Assembly: GCF_002870125.1 (NCBI RefSeq)
Contig: NZ_PNEO01000030.1
Location: 1-33,027, forward strand
Origin: Burkholderia sp. WAC0059
Lineage (GTDB): Bacteria; Pseudomonadota; Gammaproteobacteria; Burkholderiales; Burkholderiaceae
Length of the DNA: 33,027 bases
Direction: 5' to 3'
Shown here in pieces: positions 1-7,391 of this stretch; position 1 is the first letter of the stretch, and each line of letters starts with the position of its first letter. Below the pieces are notes generated by a model, which was not told the DNA's origin, did not search any database, and worked only from the letters and a program-made list of their open reading frames with translations. The translations under genes were made by a program, and so were the position numbers.

Positions 1-144
1 GCCGATCTCGACGCCTTTTTCCTGGGCGAGCTGCTTCAGGCGGATCGCCGCCGAGAGCCCGGCCGGGCCGCCGCCGACGATCACGACGTCGTACTCCATC
101 GACTCGCGCGGACCGTATTGCTCCAGAAGACTTGCGGGGGTCAT
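1..144 (-). CDS. Electron transfer flavoprotein-ubiquinone oxidoreductase, N-terminal 48 residues (cut by window edge)
   Basis: The enzyme passes electrons from reduced ETF, charged by acyl-CoA and other dehydrogenases, through FAD and a 4Fe-4S cluster to ubiquinone at the inner membrane. The 48 visible residues begin MTPASLLEQYGPRESMEYDV and run straight into the FAD-binding dinucleotide fold VIVGGGPAGLSAA (about residues 21-33), which is the usual start of bacterial ETF-QO. The start is the ATG at 144-142. The rest of the roughly 550-residue protein lies to the left of the window. The gene is divergent from the SDR gene, with 197 bp between the two starts. The family call rests on the N-terminal sequence only; another FAD oxidoreductase sharing this motif is possible but less likely. 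Confidence 0.8.
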   Translation of the reverse strand, partial: MTPASLLEQYGPRESMEYDVVIVGGGPAGLSAAIRLKQLAQEKGVEIG

Positions 145-241
145 CAAAGCTCCTCTTGCCATTAGAATGGAATGCTTTTTTCGGGTGGGTTATTGTCCGG
201 GAACGCATGGGGCGCCGCAACCCGCCGCGCGCACATTGGTA

Positions 242-263
242 CGGGCATGCTATTTTATGCCCG
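242..263. promoter_or_regulatory. 7-bp inverted repeat in the ETF-QO/SDR divergent region
   Basis: CGGGCAT (242-248) and ATGCCCG (257-263) form a perfect inverted repeat around an AT-rich 8-base spacer. It lies 79 bp before the SDR start in the only non-coding stretch between two divergent genes. It could be a repressor operator or a 5'-UTR hairpin. No clear paired -35/-10 was found, so the role is a guess. Confidence 0.25.
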
Positions 264-341
264 GTTCACCGGCCGTCCCTGCGCGGGGGCGGCGCGACGC
301 ACGAGCTGGTCTTCGTCTCCAACCGCTTCGGGAATGCCGCA

Positions 342-1118
342 ATGGGTCGTTCGATCAATCTGGAAGGCAAGGTGGCGCTCGTCACCGGCGCGTCGAGCGG
401 GCTCGGCAAGCGCTTCGCGCAGGTGCTCTCGCAGGCCGGCGCGAAGGTCGTGCTGGCGAGTCGCCGCGTCGAACGGCTCAAGGAGCTGCGCGCCGAGATC
501 GAGGCCGCCGGGGGCGCCGCGCACGTGGTCTCGCTCGACGTGACCGACTGCCAGAGCATCCGCTCGGCCGTCGCCCACGCGGAAACCGAGGCCGGCATGA
601 TCGACATCCTCGTGAACAACTCGGGCGTGTCGACGACGCAGAAGCTCTCCGAGGTGACGCCAGCCGATTTCGAATACGTCTTCGGCACGAACACGCGCGG
701 GGCGTTCTTCGTGGCCCAGGAAGTCGCGAGGCGCATGACGATGCGCGGCAACAGCGGCGCGAAGCCGCGCTACCGGATCATCAACATCGCGTCGATGGCG
801 GGGCTGCGCGTGCTGCCGCAAGTCGGCCTCTACGCGATGAGCAAGGCCGCCGTCATCCACATGACGAAGGCGATGGCGTCCGAATGGGGGCGGCACGGCA
901 TCAACGTGAACGCGATCTGCCCCGGCTACATCGACACCGAACTCAATCACCACCACTGGACGACCGAGTCCGGCCAGAAGCTCGTCGCGCTGCTGCCGCG
1001 CCGCCGCGTGGGCCACGCCGAGGATCTCGACGGCCTGCTGTTGCTGCTCGCGGCCGACGAGTCGCAGTTCATCAACGGCTCGATCATCAGTGCCGACGAC
1101 GGCTTCGGCCTCATCTGA
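342..1118 (+). CDS. Short-chain dehydrogenase/reductase (SDR, classical type)
   Basis: This is a 258-residue NAD(P)-dependent oxidoreductase of classical SDR length. The cofactor motif TGASSGLG is at residues 15-22 and NNSG at 92-95. The catalytic Ser is at 151 (NIASMAG), with Tyr164 and Lys168 (YAMSK). Two arginines directly after the second beta strand (SRR, 40-42) favour NADPH. I start at ATG 342 because the domain begins at once (MGRSINLEGKVALVTG) and a GGGAA ribosome-binding-like site sits just upstream; the frame is open further 5' but that part looks unrelated. The gene is 35 bp from the thioesterase gene and probably co-transcribed with it. Together with ETF-QO and scoAB nearby, a role in acyl or 3-oxoacyl metabolism is plausible, but the substrate cannot be read from sequence. 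Confidence 0.88.
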   Translation: MGRSINLEGKVALVTGASSGLGKRFAQVLSQAGAKVVLASRRVERLKELRAEIEAAGGAAHVVSLDVTDCQSIRSAVAHAETEAGMIDILVNNSGVSTTQKLSEVTPADFEYVFGTNTRGAFFVAQEVARRMTMRGNSGAKPRYRIINIASMAGLRVLPQVGLYAMSKAAVIHMTKAMASEWGRHGINVNAICPGYIDTELNHHHWTTESGQKLVALLPRRRVGHAEDLDGLLLLLAADESQFINGSIISADDGFGLI

Positions 1119-1153
1119 ATCCGCGCGTTTTCGCGCTTTCGCAGGCAACCACG

Positions 1154-1585
1154 ATGAGCGACTACCGGCCCGTGTTCGAGATGTCCATGCCGATCCGCTG
1201 GGGCGACATGGACGCGTTCGGCCACGTCAACAACACCGTCTATTTCCGCTACATGGAGCAGGTGCGGATTTCCTGGCTCGAACACCTGGGCTTCGGCGGC
1301 GGCCACGGCGCCCGGCAGGGGCCCGTGATCGTCAACGCGTCGATGGAATTCCTGAGGCAACTGCACTATCCGGGCGACATCGTGTGCCGCATGAGCGTCG
1401 GCGAGCCCGGGCGCAGCAGCTTCGACACGGGCTTCGAGCTGCGCCGCGCCGACGATGCGCAGACGCTCTACGCGAGCGGCAACGCGCGCTGCGTCTGGGT
1501 CGACTATGCGGCCGGCAAGTCCGTGCCGATTCCCGACGCGTTGCGCGCGACGCTCGGGAACGCGACGTTCGTGCGGCTCGACTGA
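1154..1585 (+). CDS. Acyl-CoA thioesterase, 4HBT/YbgC-type hotdog fold
   Basis: A 143-residue single hotdog domain, the normal size for 4-hydroxybenzoyl-CoA thioesterase/YbgC-type enzymes, which hydrolyse acyl-CoA to the free acid. The active-site segment RWGDMDAFGHVNN occupies residues 15-27, and Asp20 is the expected catalytic carboxylate. The start at ATG 1154 places the usual short lead before this motif. The gene lies 35 bp after the SDR gene. The stop codon sits in a small direct repeat (CGACTGACG at 1579-1587 and 1590-1598). The next 253 bp (1586-1838) hold no gene, a GC-rich hairpin and a TAGAAT -10-like box at 1749-1754. The exact acyl substrate is unknown. Confidence 0.85.
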   Translation: MSDYRPVFEMSMPIRWGDMDAFGHVNNTVYFRYMEQVRISWLEHLGFGGGHGARQGPVIVNASMEFLRQLHYPGDIVCRMSVGEPGRSSFDTGFELRRADDAQTLYASGNARCVWVDYAAGKSVPIPDALRATLGNATFVRLD

Positions 1586-1648
1586 CGTTCGACTGACGCC
1601 CGGCGACATCCGGGGGAATGCCCGGCGGCCTGGCGGTTTCTCCGATTG

Positions 1649-1666
1649 CGCCCCGTTGTCGGGGCG
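1649..1666 (+). terminator. Possible hairpin terminator after the SDR-thioesterase pair
   Basis: CGCCCCG (1649-1655) and CGGGGCG (1660-1666) pair perfectly around the tetraloop TTGT. No U-tract follows, so this is at best a weak intrinsic terminator, or simply a hairpin in the GC-rich gap before scoA. Confidence 0.3.
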
Positions 1667-1838
1667 GCGTACGCTTGGCGCAGGCGACCGGAAAAAGGGG
1701 CCGGCCGACTGCGTTGCCCGCATGGCGGCAGCGCGCGCGGCGCGTGGCTAGAATGACGATTCGGGGTACGGGCGTTTCGCGAGGCACCCGCGCGCCGGGC
1801 CCGAAGGCCGATATCCATAAAGAGGAAGGGACACACTG

Positions 1839-2534
1839 ATGAACAAGGTCTATGGGAGCGCGGCCGCCGCGCTCGAAGGCATCGTCAAGGACGGACAGAC
1901 GTTCGCCGTCGGCGGCTTCGGCCTGTGCGGGATTCCGGAGGCGCTGATCGCGGCGCTGCGCGACTCGGGCGTGCAGGGCATTACCTGCATTAGCAACAAC
2001 GCGGGGGTGGACGGCTTCGGCCTCGGGCTGCTGCTGGAAACGCGGCAGATCAGGAAAATGATCTCGTCGTACGTCGGCGAGAACAAGGAGTTCGAGCGCC
2101 AGTACCTGGCGGGCGAGCTCGAACTCGAATTCACGCCGCAGGGCACGCTGGCCGAGAAGCTGCGCGCGGGGGGCGCCGGCATTCCGGCGTTCTTCACGAA
2201 CACGGGCTACGGCACGCAGATCGCCGAGGGCAAGGAAACGCGCCAGTTCGGCGACCGGCACTACATCCTCGAGCATTCGCTGACGGCCGACGTCGCGCTC
2301 GTGAAGGCCTGGAAGGCCGATCAATCGGGCAACCTCGTCTACCGGCGCACCGCGCGCAACTTCAACCCGATGTGCGCGATGGCGGGCCGGATTACCGTGG
2401 TCGAGGTCGAGGAGATCGTCGAGAACGGCGCGCTCGATCCCGACGCGATCCACACGCCGGGCATCTTCGTGCAGCGCATCGTGCTCAATGCGCACCCGGA
2501 AAAACGCATCGAACAACGCACCGTGCGCACGTAA
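1839..2534 (+). CDS. scoA: 3-oxoacid CoA-transferase subunit A
   Basis: This is the alpha subunit of succinyl-CoA:3-ketoacid (acetoacetate) CoA-transferase, which activates acetoacetate with CoA from succinyl-CoA in ketone-body and polyhydroxybutyrate-linked metabolism. The protein is 231 residues long, matching the family. The glycine-rich motif GGFGLCGIP is at residues 25-33, followed by the typical NNAG, GENKEFERQYLAG and EFTPQGTLAEKLRAGG segments. A strong ribosome-binding site, AGAGGAAGGG, ends 8 bases before the ATG. Subunit B starts 11 bp after the stop, so the two are certainly one operon. A TAGAAT -10-like element at 1749-1754 may belong to its promoter. Closely related acetate or adipate CoA-transferases are possible alternatives. 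Confidence 0.92.
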   Translation: MNKVYGSAAAALEGIVKDGQTFAVGGFGLCGIPEALIAALRDSGVQGITCISNNAGVDGFGLGLLLETRQIRKMISSYVGENKEFERQYLAGELELEFTPQGTLAEKLRAGGAGIPAFFTNTGYGTQIAEGKETRQFGDRHYILEHSLTADVALVKAWKADQSGNLVYRRTARNFNPMCAMAGRITVVEVEEIVENGALDPDAIHTPGIFVQRIVLNAHPEKRIEQRTVRT

Positions 2535-2545
2535 GGAGACCGATC

Positions 2546-3187
2546 ATGGCATGGACTCGTGACGAAATGGCCGCCCGCGCGGCGCAGGAATTGCAGGACG
2601 GTTTCTATGTGAATCTCGGCATCGGCCTGCCGACGCTCGTGGCCAACCACGTGCCGGCGGGCGTCGAGGTGTGGCTGCAGTCGGAGAACGGCTTGCTCGG
2701 CATCGGCCCGTTCCCGGCCGAGGACGAAGTCGACGCCGACATGATCAACGCCGGCAAGCAGACCGTGACGACGCTGCCCGGCTCGTCGATCTTCTCGTCG
2801 GCGGACTCGTTCGCGATGATCCGCGGCGGCCACGTCAACCTCGCGATCCTCGGCGCGATGCAGGTCAGCAAGAGCGGCGACCTCGCGAACTGGATGATTC
2901 CGGGCAAGATGATCAAGGGCATGGGCGGCGCGATGGATCTCGTCGCCGGCGTCGGCCGCGTGGTCGTGCTGATGGAGCACGTCGCGAAGGGCGACCAGCA
3001 CAAGATTCTCGACGCCTGCACGCTGCCGCTCACGGGCGTCGGCGTGGTCGACCTCGTCATCACCGATCTCGGCGTGATCGAAGTGACGCCCGCCGGGCTC
3101 AAGGTGATCGAGCTGGCGCCCGGCGTCGCCGTCGACGAGATCAGGGCGAAGACGGGCGCGCCGCTCGACGTGAGCGCCGTGAGCTGA
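2546..3187 (+). CDS. scoB: 3-oxoacid CoA-transferase subunit B
   Basis: The beta subunit (213 residues) completes the CoA-transferase encoded with scoA and carries the catalytic residue. The SENG motif is at residues 46-49; Glu47 is the glutamate that forms the covalent CoA thioester in this family. The glycine-rich NLGIGLPT segment (23-30) and GGHVNLAILGAMQV segment are also typical. The start at ATG 2546 is preceded by AAGGAGA, and the gap to scoA is 11 bp. About 100 bp of GC-rich, gene-free sequence separates it from the following hydrolase gene. Confidence 0.93.
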   Translation: MAWTRDEMAARAAQELQDGFYVNLGIGLPTLVANHVPAGVEVWLQSENGLLGIGPFPAEDEVDADMINAGKQTVTTLPGSSIFSSADSFAMIRGGHVNLAILGAMQVSKSGDLANWMIPGKMIKGMGGAMDLVAGVGRVVVLMEHVAKGDQHKILDACTLPLTGVGVVDLVITDLGVIEVTPAGLKVIELAPGVAVDEIRAKTGAPLDVSAVS

Positions 3188-3287
3188 ACGCGACGCCGCG
3201 CGGCGCGGCCGGTTTGCGCTTTATCGCGCCGTATCGTGCCGCATCGAGCGGCGATCGCCTTTTACGGGTTCGAGCGAGGATAGAACG

Positions 3288-4181
3288 ATGAGCATGGCTT
3301 CCGTTGTGCCCCGCCAGCATTTCGTCCAGTGCGTGAGCCCGTCGGGGCTGCACCGGCTCGCCTACACCGAGTGGGGCGACCCGGCCAATTCGCGCGTGCT
3401 CGTGTGCGTGCACGGTCTCACGCGCTCGGGGCGCGATTTCGACCGGCTCGCGGCGGCGTTCGGCGACGACTGGCGCGTCGTGTGTCCCGACGTGGCGGGG
3501 CGCGGGCTGTCGTCGTGGCTTGCCGATCCGCAGGGCTACAGCATTGCGCAGTACGTCGCGGACATGGTCACGCTGATCGCGCGGCTCGGCGTCGGGAAGG
3601 TCGACTGGTTCGGCACCTCGATGGGCGGGATGATCGGCATGGTGCTGGCGGGCCTGCCCGACGCGTCGGTCGGACGTGTGCTGCTCAACGACATCGGCCC
3701 GCACATCGAGCCCGTTTCGCTCGAACGCATCGGCACCTACCTCGGTCGGGACGAGCGCTTCGCCACGCTTCAGGACGGCATCGATCGCGCGGCGCAGCTC
3801 GCGGCTTCGTTCGGGCCGCTCACGGCCGACGAGTGGCGCGAGATCAATACGCCGCTGCTGCACGAGGTGGACGGCGCCTGGCGGTTCCGCTACGACCCGC
3901 GCATCGCCGAGTCGTTCGCCTCGACGACGCCCGAGCAGAGCGCGCTCGGCGAGGCGCTGCTGTGGCGCTCGTTCGCGGCCATTCCCGGTCCCGTGCTCGT
4001 CGTGCGCGGCGCGGAGTCGGACCTGCTCTCGCGCGAGACCGTCGCGAAGATGCGCGCGACCAATCGCAACGTGTCGAGCGTCGAGATCGCCGGCGTCGGC
4101 CATGCGCCGGCCTTCCTGGCCGAAGACCAGATCGGCCTGGCGCGGCGGTTCTTCTCCGGGCAACCTGTCGAGGCGGCATAA
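3288..4181 (+). CDS. Alpha/beta-fold hydrolase
   Basis: A 297-residue single-domain alpha/beta hydrolase. The oxyanion segment CVHGLTRSGRDF is at residues 40-51, the nucleophile elbow GTSMGG puts Ser111 in place, the likely acid is Asp245 (GAESD), and the catalytic His is His272 (GVGHAPAF). No signal peptide is visible, so it should be cytosolic. GAGGA upstream supports the ATG at 3288. It lies 100 bp after scoB and 70 bp before the RidA gene, all on the same strand. An esterase, lactonase or ester/thioester hydrolase activity cannot be told apart from sequence. Confidence 0.85.
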   Translation: MSMASVVPRQHFVQCVSPSGLHRLAYTEWGDPANSRVLVCVHGLTRSGRDFDRLAAAFGDDWRVVCPDVAGRGLSSWLADPQGYSIAQYVADMVTLIARLGVGKVDWFGTSMGGMIGMVLAGLPDASVGRVLLNDIGPHIEPVSLERIGTYLGRDERFATLQDGIDRAAQLAASFGPLTADEWREINTPLLHEVDGAWRFRYDPRIAESFASTTPEQSALGEALLWRSFAAIPGPVLVVRGAESDLLSRETVAKMRATNRNVSSVEIAGVGHAPAFLAEDQIGLARRFFSGQPVEAA

Positions 4182-4251
4182 TACGAACCTGCCGGCGAGG
4201 CGCGCCGCGCCGGCGTAGCGCCGCTCCCGTTCACCATCCACAGGAATTTTC

Positions 4252-4605
4252 ATGGCAGTCATTCGTCACCACGTCGGCAAGCGTCTTTCGGAAATCGCCG
4301 TGCACAACGGTCTCGTCTACCTGGCCGGCCAGATCGCCGAGGACACGAAGCAGGACATCACCGGCCAGACGCGCGAAGTGCTCGGTCACGTCGACCGCCT
4401 GCTCGCCGAGGCGAACAGCGACAAGTCGCACCTGCTGTCGGTGCAGATCTTCATTTCCGACATGGCCAACTTCGCCGGCATGAACGCCGTCTGGGACACG
4501 TGGGTAGCGCCGGGCTCGGCGCCGCCGCGCGCGACGGTCGAGGCGACGCTCGCGGACCCGGCCTGTCTCGTGGAAGTTGTCGTGGTCGCCGCCCAGCGCG
4601 GCTGA
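4252..4605 (+). CDS. RidA/YjgF/YER057c family enamine/imine deaminase
   Basis: A small protein of 117 residues with the compact trimeric YjgF/RidA fold. The family removes reactive 2-aminoacrylate-type enamines and imines by hydrolysis in the cytosol. The conserved arginine that binds the substrate carboxylate is Arg93 in PPRATVEATL, and Glu108 follows in the closing strand LVEVVVVAA. The N-terminal VYLAGQIAED segment is also typical. It is slightly shorter and less canonical than RidA proper, so it may belong to a divergent Rid subgroup. It lies 63 bp upstream of relA, an arrangement I regard as stable in this lineage, although no functional link is evident. Confidence 0.85.
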   Translation: MAVIRHHVGKRLSEIAVHNGLVYLAGQIAEDTKQDITGQTREVLGHVDRLLAEANSDKSHLLSVQIFISDMANFAGMNAVWDTWVAPGSAPPRATVEATLADPACLVEVVVVAAQRG

Positions 4606-4668
4606 TTTTTTCGTTTCCGTTTTTCTCGTCCAGCGGTTCGGCCGGCTTCGCCGGTCTGCCGCCGTCCC

Positions 4669-6915
4669 ATGACCAGCGATACCCGTCCGGGCGTGCCAGC
4701 CGAATCCGCCGTCTTAGCCGAACTGCCTTCCATCGAGGAGGCGCTTGCGTTCGTGCGCGAGCATGCCGGCGACGCGCGCCTTTCGACGGGCGAGCTGCTC
4801 GTGCGGCACGCCGAGGGCACGGCGGACATCATGCGACGCCTCAACGTCGATCCGCCGGCCGTGCTGGCGGCGGCGCTGTTCACGCTCACGCCGCATCTGG
4901 ACGATCCCGAACGCGCGATTGCGGGCCGCTTCGGCGAGGAAGTCGCGCAGCTCGTGCTCGACGTGCGCAAGCTGCTGCGCCTCGGCACCGTGAGCATGCG
5001 CGCGGCGCAGGCCGCGCCCGAATCGGGCCGCGACGCCGAGGCCGCGCGCCGCGCCCAGGTGGAAGCGCTGCGCAAGCTCCTGCTCGCGTTCGCGCAGGAC
5101 ATTCGCGTGGTGCTGATCCGGCTTGCCTCGCGCCTGCAGTCGCTGCGCCATTACGCGGCGGCGAAGATCACGCCCGCGCCCGAGGTGGCGCGCGAGACGC
5201 TCGAAATCTACGCGCCGCTCGCGAACCGGCTGGGCATCTGGCAACTGAAGTGGGAGCTCGAAGACCTCGCGCTGCGCTTCGAGGAGCCGCAGACCTACAA
5301 GCGCATCGCGAAGCTGCTCGACGAGAAGCGCGTCGAGCGCGAGACCTATGTCGAGGAGGCCATCGCGCGGCTGCGCGCGGAGCTCGGGGCCGCGCACATC
5401 GAGGCCGAGGTGAGCGGGCGGCCGAAGCACATCTACAGCATCTGGCGCAAGATGCGCGGCAAGGACCTCGATTTCTCCGAGCTCTACGACGTGCGCGCGT
5501 TCCGCGTGATCGTGCCGGACGTCAAGGACTGCTACACCGTGCTCGGCATCGTGCACAACCTTTGGCAGCCGGTGCCGCGGGAGTTCGACGACTACATCTC
5601 GCGGCCCAAGCCGAACGGCTATCGGTCGCTGCACACGGTCGTGATCGGCGACGACGGCCGGGCGTTCGAAGTGCAGATCCGCACGCGCGAGATGCACCAG
5701 TTCGCCGAATACGGCGTGGCCGCGCACTGGCGCTACAAGGAAGCGGGCGCGCGCGGCTACGGCGGCCAGTTCAGCGCGAGCGGCCGCTACGACGAGAAGA
5801 TCGCGTGGCTGCGCCAACTGCTCGCCTGGAAGGACGACGTGGCCGACGGCCATCAGCCGTGGGAGCAACTGCGCCAGGCCACGGTCGACGACGATCACAT
5901 CTACGTGCTGACGCCACAGGCGCGCGTGATCGCGCTGCCCCGGGGCGCGACGCCCGTCGATTTCGCCTACCACCTGCACAGCGAGCTCGGCCATCGCTGC
6001 CGCGGCGCGCGCGTGGACGGCGCGATGGTGCCGCTCAACACGCCGCTCGCCAACGGACAGACCGTCGAGATCGTCGCCGTGAAGGAGGGCGGGCCGTCGC
6101 GCGACTGGCTCAATTCGCAGCTCGGCTATCTGCACAGCGCGCGGGCCCGGCAAAAGGTGCGGGCATGGTTCAACGCGATCGAGCTGCAGGAAAACATCTC
6201 GACCGGCCGCGCGATGGTCGAGAAGACGCTGCAGCGCGAGGGCCGCACGTCGGTCAATCTCGACCAGCTCGCGGCGAAGCTCGGCTTCAAGGCGCCCGAC
6301 GATCTGTTCCTGCTCGTCGGCAAGGAAGAGTTCAGCCTGCGCAACGTCGAACAGGCGCTGCACGACGCGCCGCCGGCCGGCGCCGAGCCCGATGCGACGG
6401 CGCCCGAACACTTGGTGGCGCGGCGCGCGAGCGGCGCGAGCGTGGCGCACGGCGCTTCGGCGGGCGTGCTCGTGGTGGGCGTCGACGCGCTGCTCACGCA
6501 GCTCGCGCGCTGCTGCCGGCCCGCGCCGCCCGACGCGATCAGCGGGTTCGTGACGCGCGGCAAGGGCATGTCGATTCACCGCAGCGACTGCGCCACGTTC
6601 CTGCGCATGGCCGAGCGCGCGCCCGAGCGCGTGCTGCAGACGACCTGGTCCGCCGACGTGCTCGGCGGGCGCGGACAGTCGGTCTACCCGGTCGACGTCT
6701 CGATCGAGGCGGCCGACCGCCAGGGGCTGCTGCGCGACATCTCCGAAGTGTTCGCGCGCGAGAAGATGAACGTGACCGGCGTGAAGAGCCAGTCGCGGCG
6801 CAACACGGCGTTCATGCAGTTCACGGTCGAGGTGTCGAGCGCGGCGCAGATCCAGCGCGCCTGTACGCTGCTCGGCGAGGTGAAGGGCGTCGTGCGCGCC
6901 GCACGCAGGAATTGA
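4669..6915 (+). CDS. relA: GTP pyrophosphokinase RelA ((p)ppGpp synthetase)
   Basis: RelA makes (p)ppGpp from ATP and GTP/GDP on the ribosome when uncharged tRNA enters the A site. The 748 residues are full length. Order: degenerate HD domain (about 40-190), synthetase domain (about 245-355, with RPKHIYSIWRKM, YDVRAFRVIV, KPNGYRSLH and the VQIRTREMHQFAEYGVAAHW block), TGS domain (about 408-470), a Cys-rich zinc-finger-like region (613-641, with CC at 615-616 and Cys641) and a C-terminal ACT domain (about 675-748). The HD hydrolase signature is lost (FTLTPHLDD at 71-79 where HD would be expected), which marks a synthetase-only RelA, not bifunctional SpoT. No strong ribosome-binding site precedes ATG 4669. 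The stop lies 33 bp before the tRNA-Val promoter. Confidence 0.95.
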   Translation: MTSDTRPGVPAESAVLAELPSIEEALAFVREHAGDARLSTGELLVRHAEGTADIMRRLNVDPPAVLAAALFTLTPHLDDPERAIAGRFGEEVAQLVLDVRKLLRLGTVSMRAAQAAPESGRDAEAARRAQVEALRKLLLAFAQDIRVVLIRLASRLQSLRHYAAAKITPAPEVARETLEIYAPLANRLGIWQLKWELEDLALRFEEPQTYKRIAKLLDEKRVERETYVEEAIARLRAELGAAHIEAEVSGRPKHIYSIWRKMRGKDLDFSELYDVRAFRVIVPDVKDCYTVLGIVHNLWQPVPREFDDYISRPKPNGYRSLHTVVIGDDGRAFEVQIRTREMHQFAEYGVAAHWRYKEAGARGYGGQFSASGRYDEKIAWLRQLLAWKDDVADGHQPWEQLRQATVDDDHIYVLTPQARVIALPRGATPVDFAYHLHSELGHRCRGARVDGAMVPLNTPLANGQTVEIVAVKEGGPSRDWLNSQLGYLHSARARQKVRAWFNAIELQENISTGRAMVEKTLQREGRTSVNLDQLAAKLGFKAPDDLFLLVGKEEFSLRNVEQALHDAPPAGAEPDATAPEHLVARRASGASVAHGASAGVLVVGVDALLTQLARCCRPAPPDAISGFVTRGKGMSIHRSDCATFLRMAERAPERVLQTTWSADVLGGRGQSVYPVDVSIEAADRQGLLRDISEVFAREKMNVTGVKSQSRRNTAFMQFTVEVSSAAQIQRACTLLGEVKGVVRAARRN

Positions 6916-6947
6916 CCCGGCAGCTACGTTTTCCTCGAGCGGGGGGC

Positions 6948-6976
6948 TTGCAAGGTCTGCGTAGACTCCCTATAAT
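6948..6976 (+). promoter_or_regulatory. Sigma70-type promoter of tRNA-Val
   Basis: A near-consensus pair: -35 TTGCAA (6948-6953), exactly 17 bases, then a perfect -10 TATAAT (6971-6976). The tRNA begins 12 bases after the -10. The element starts 33 bp after the relA stop. Confidence 0.85.
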
Positions 6977-6987
6977 CTCGTTTCTCT

Positions 6988-7064
6988 AGGCTCGTAGCTC
7001 AGCTGGTTAGAGCACCACCTTGACATGGTGGGGGTCGTTGGTTCGAGTCCAATCGAGCCTACCA
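6988..7064 (+). tRNA. tRNA-Val (anticodon GAC)
   Basis: A 77-base cloverleaf. The acceptor stem pairs AGGCTCG (6988-6994) with CGAGCCT (7054-7060), then comes discriminator A and an encoded CCA (7062-7064). The anticodon stem pairs CCACC with GGTGG around loop TTGACAT, giving anticodon GAC for valine codons GUC/GUU. The T arm is GTTGG-TTCGAGT-CCAAT. It has its own strong promoter. Confidence 0.97.
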
Positions 7065-7391
7065 ACGAAAAATGCAACGAAAAACGGATTTTCGGCGGTC
7101 TGTTTTGCCGGGGTCCACGCAGTATGCAGCAGCACACTCTGCACGATTCTGGGTTTCGACTCACGCGCCTTCGGCGCATCAAGGCGATACGGTTATGGCA
7201 CCGCGAACGTTGACCGGAACGATTTCGGAGCGACGCTAGTCGAGGACCTCTTTCGCCCGTGTAGTCTGGTTCGAAAAATGTGAATGCGGCCCCTCGAAAG
7301 CGGGGCCGCATTTTTTTTGCCGCCGGTTCGGGGCGCGCTGGTTTTTCACCTGTTGTTCGACGTGTCCTCGCGGGCACCTGGGGAGAATGCA
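7065..7391. other. 327-bp non-coding gap between tRNA-Val and thrS
   Basis: No convincing gene is seen here; short open frames have no ribosome-binding sites and no recognisable product. The stretch contains a small hairpin (GCGCC-TTC-GGCGC near 7165-7180), a TTGACC -35-like box at 7210-7215 without a good -10, and the strong terminator at 7284-7318. Since the tRNA has no terminator closer than about 220 bases downstream, its transcript may carry a long 3' trailer. Alternatively a separate short RNA or a thrS leader starts in this gap. Confidence 0.5.
7284..7318 (+). terminator. Strong intrinsic terminator upstream of thrS
   Basis: ATGCGGCCCC (7284-7293) pairs perfectly over 10 bp with GGGGCCGCAT (7302-7311) around a short loop, and eight T residues (7311-7318) follow. 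It ends 73 bp before the thrS start, so it either ends the tRNA-Val transcript or acts as an attenuator in a thrS leader. Confidence 0.9.

Noticed and set aside
1579..1598. Direct repeat CGACTGACG x2 at the thioesterase stop codon
   Set aside because: Nine bases repeated once with an 11-base period; most likely a small local duplication with no further structure.
4714..6579. Long open frame on the minus strand inside relA
   Set aside because: It is antisense to a full-length RelA with all domains. Such frames are common in GC-rich codons, and its Arg/Ala/His-rich product has no recognisable domain.
7185..7215. TGGCAC sequence as a sigma54 promoter upstream of thrS
   Set aside because: The spacing to the expected TTGC element does not fit the -24/-12 consensus.
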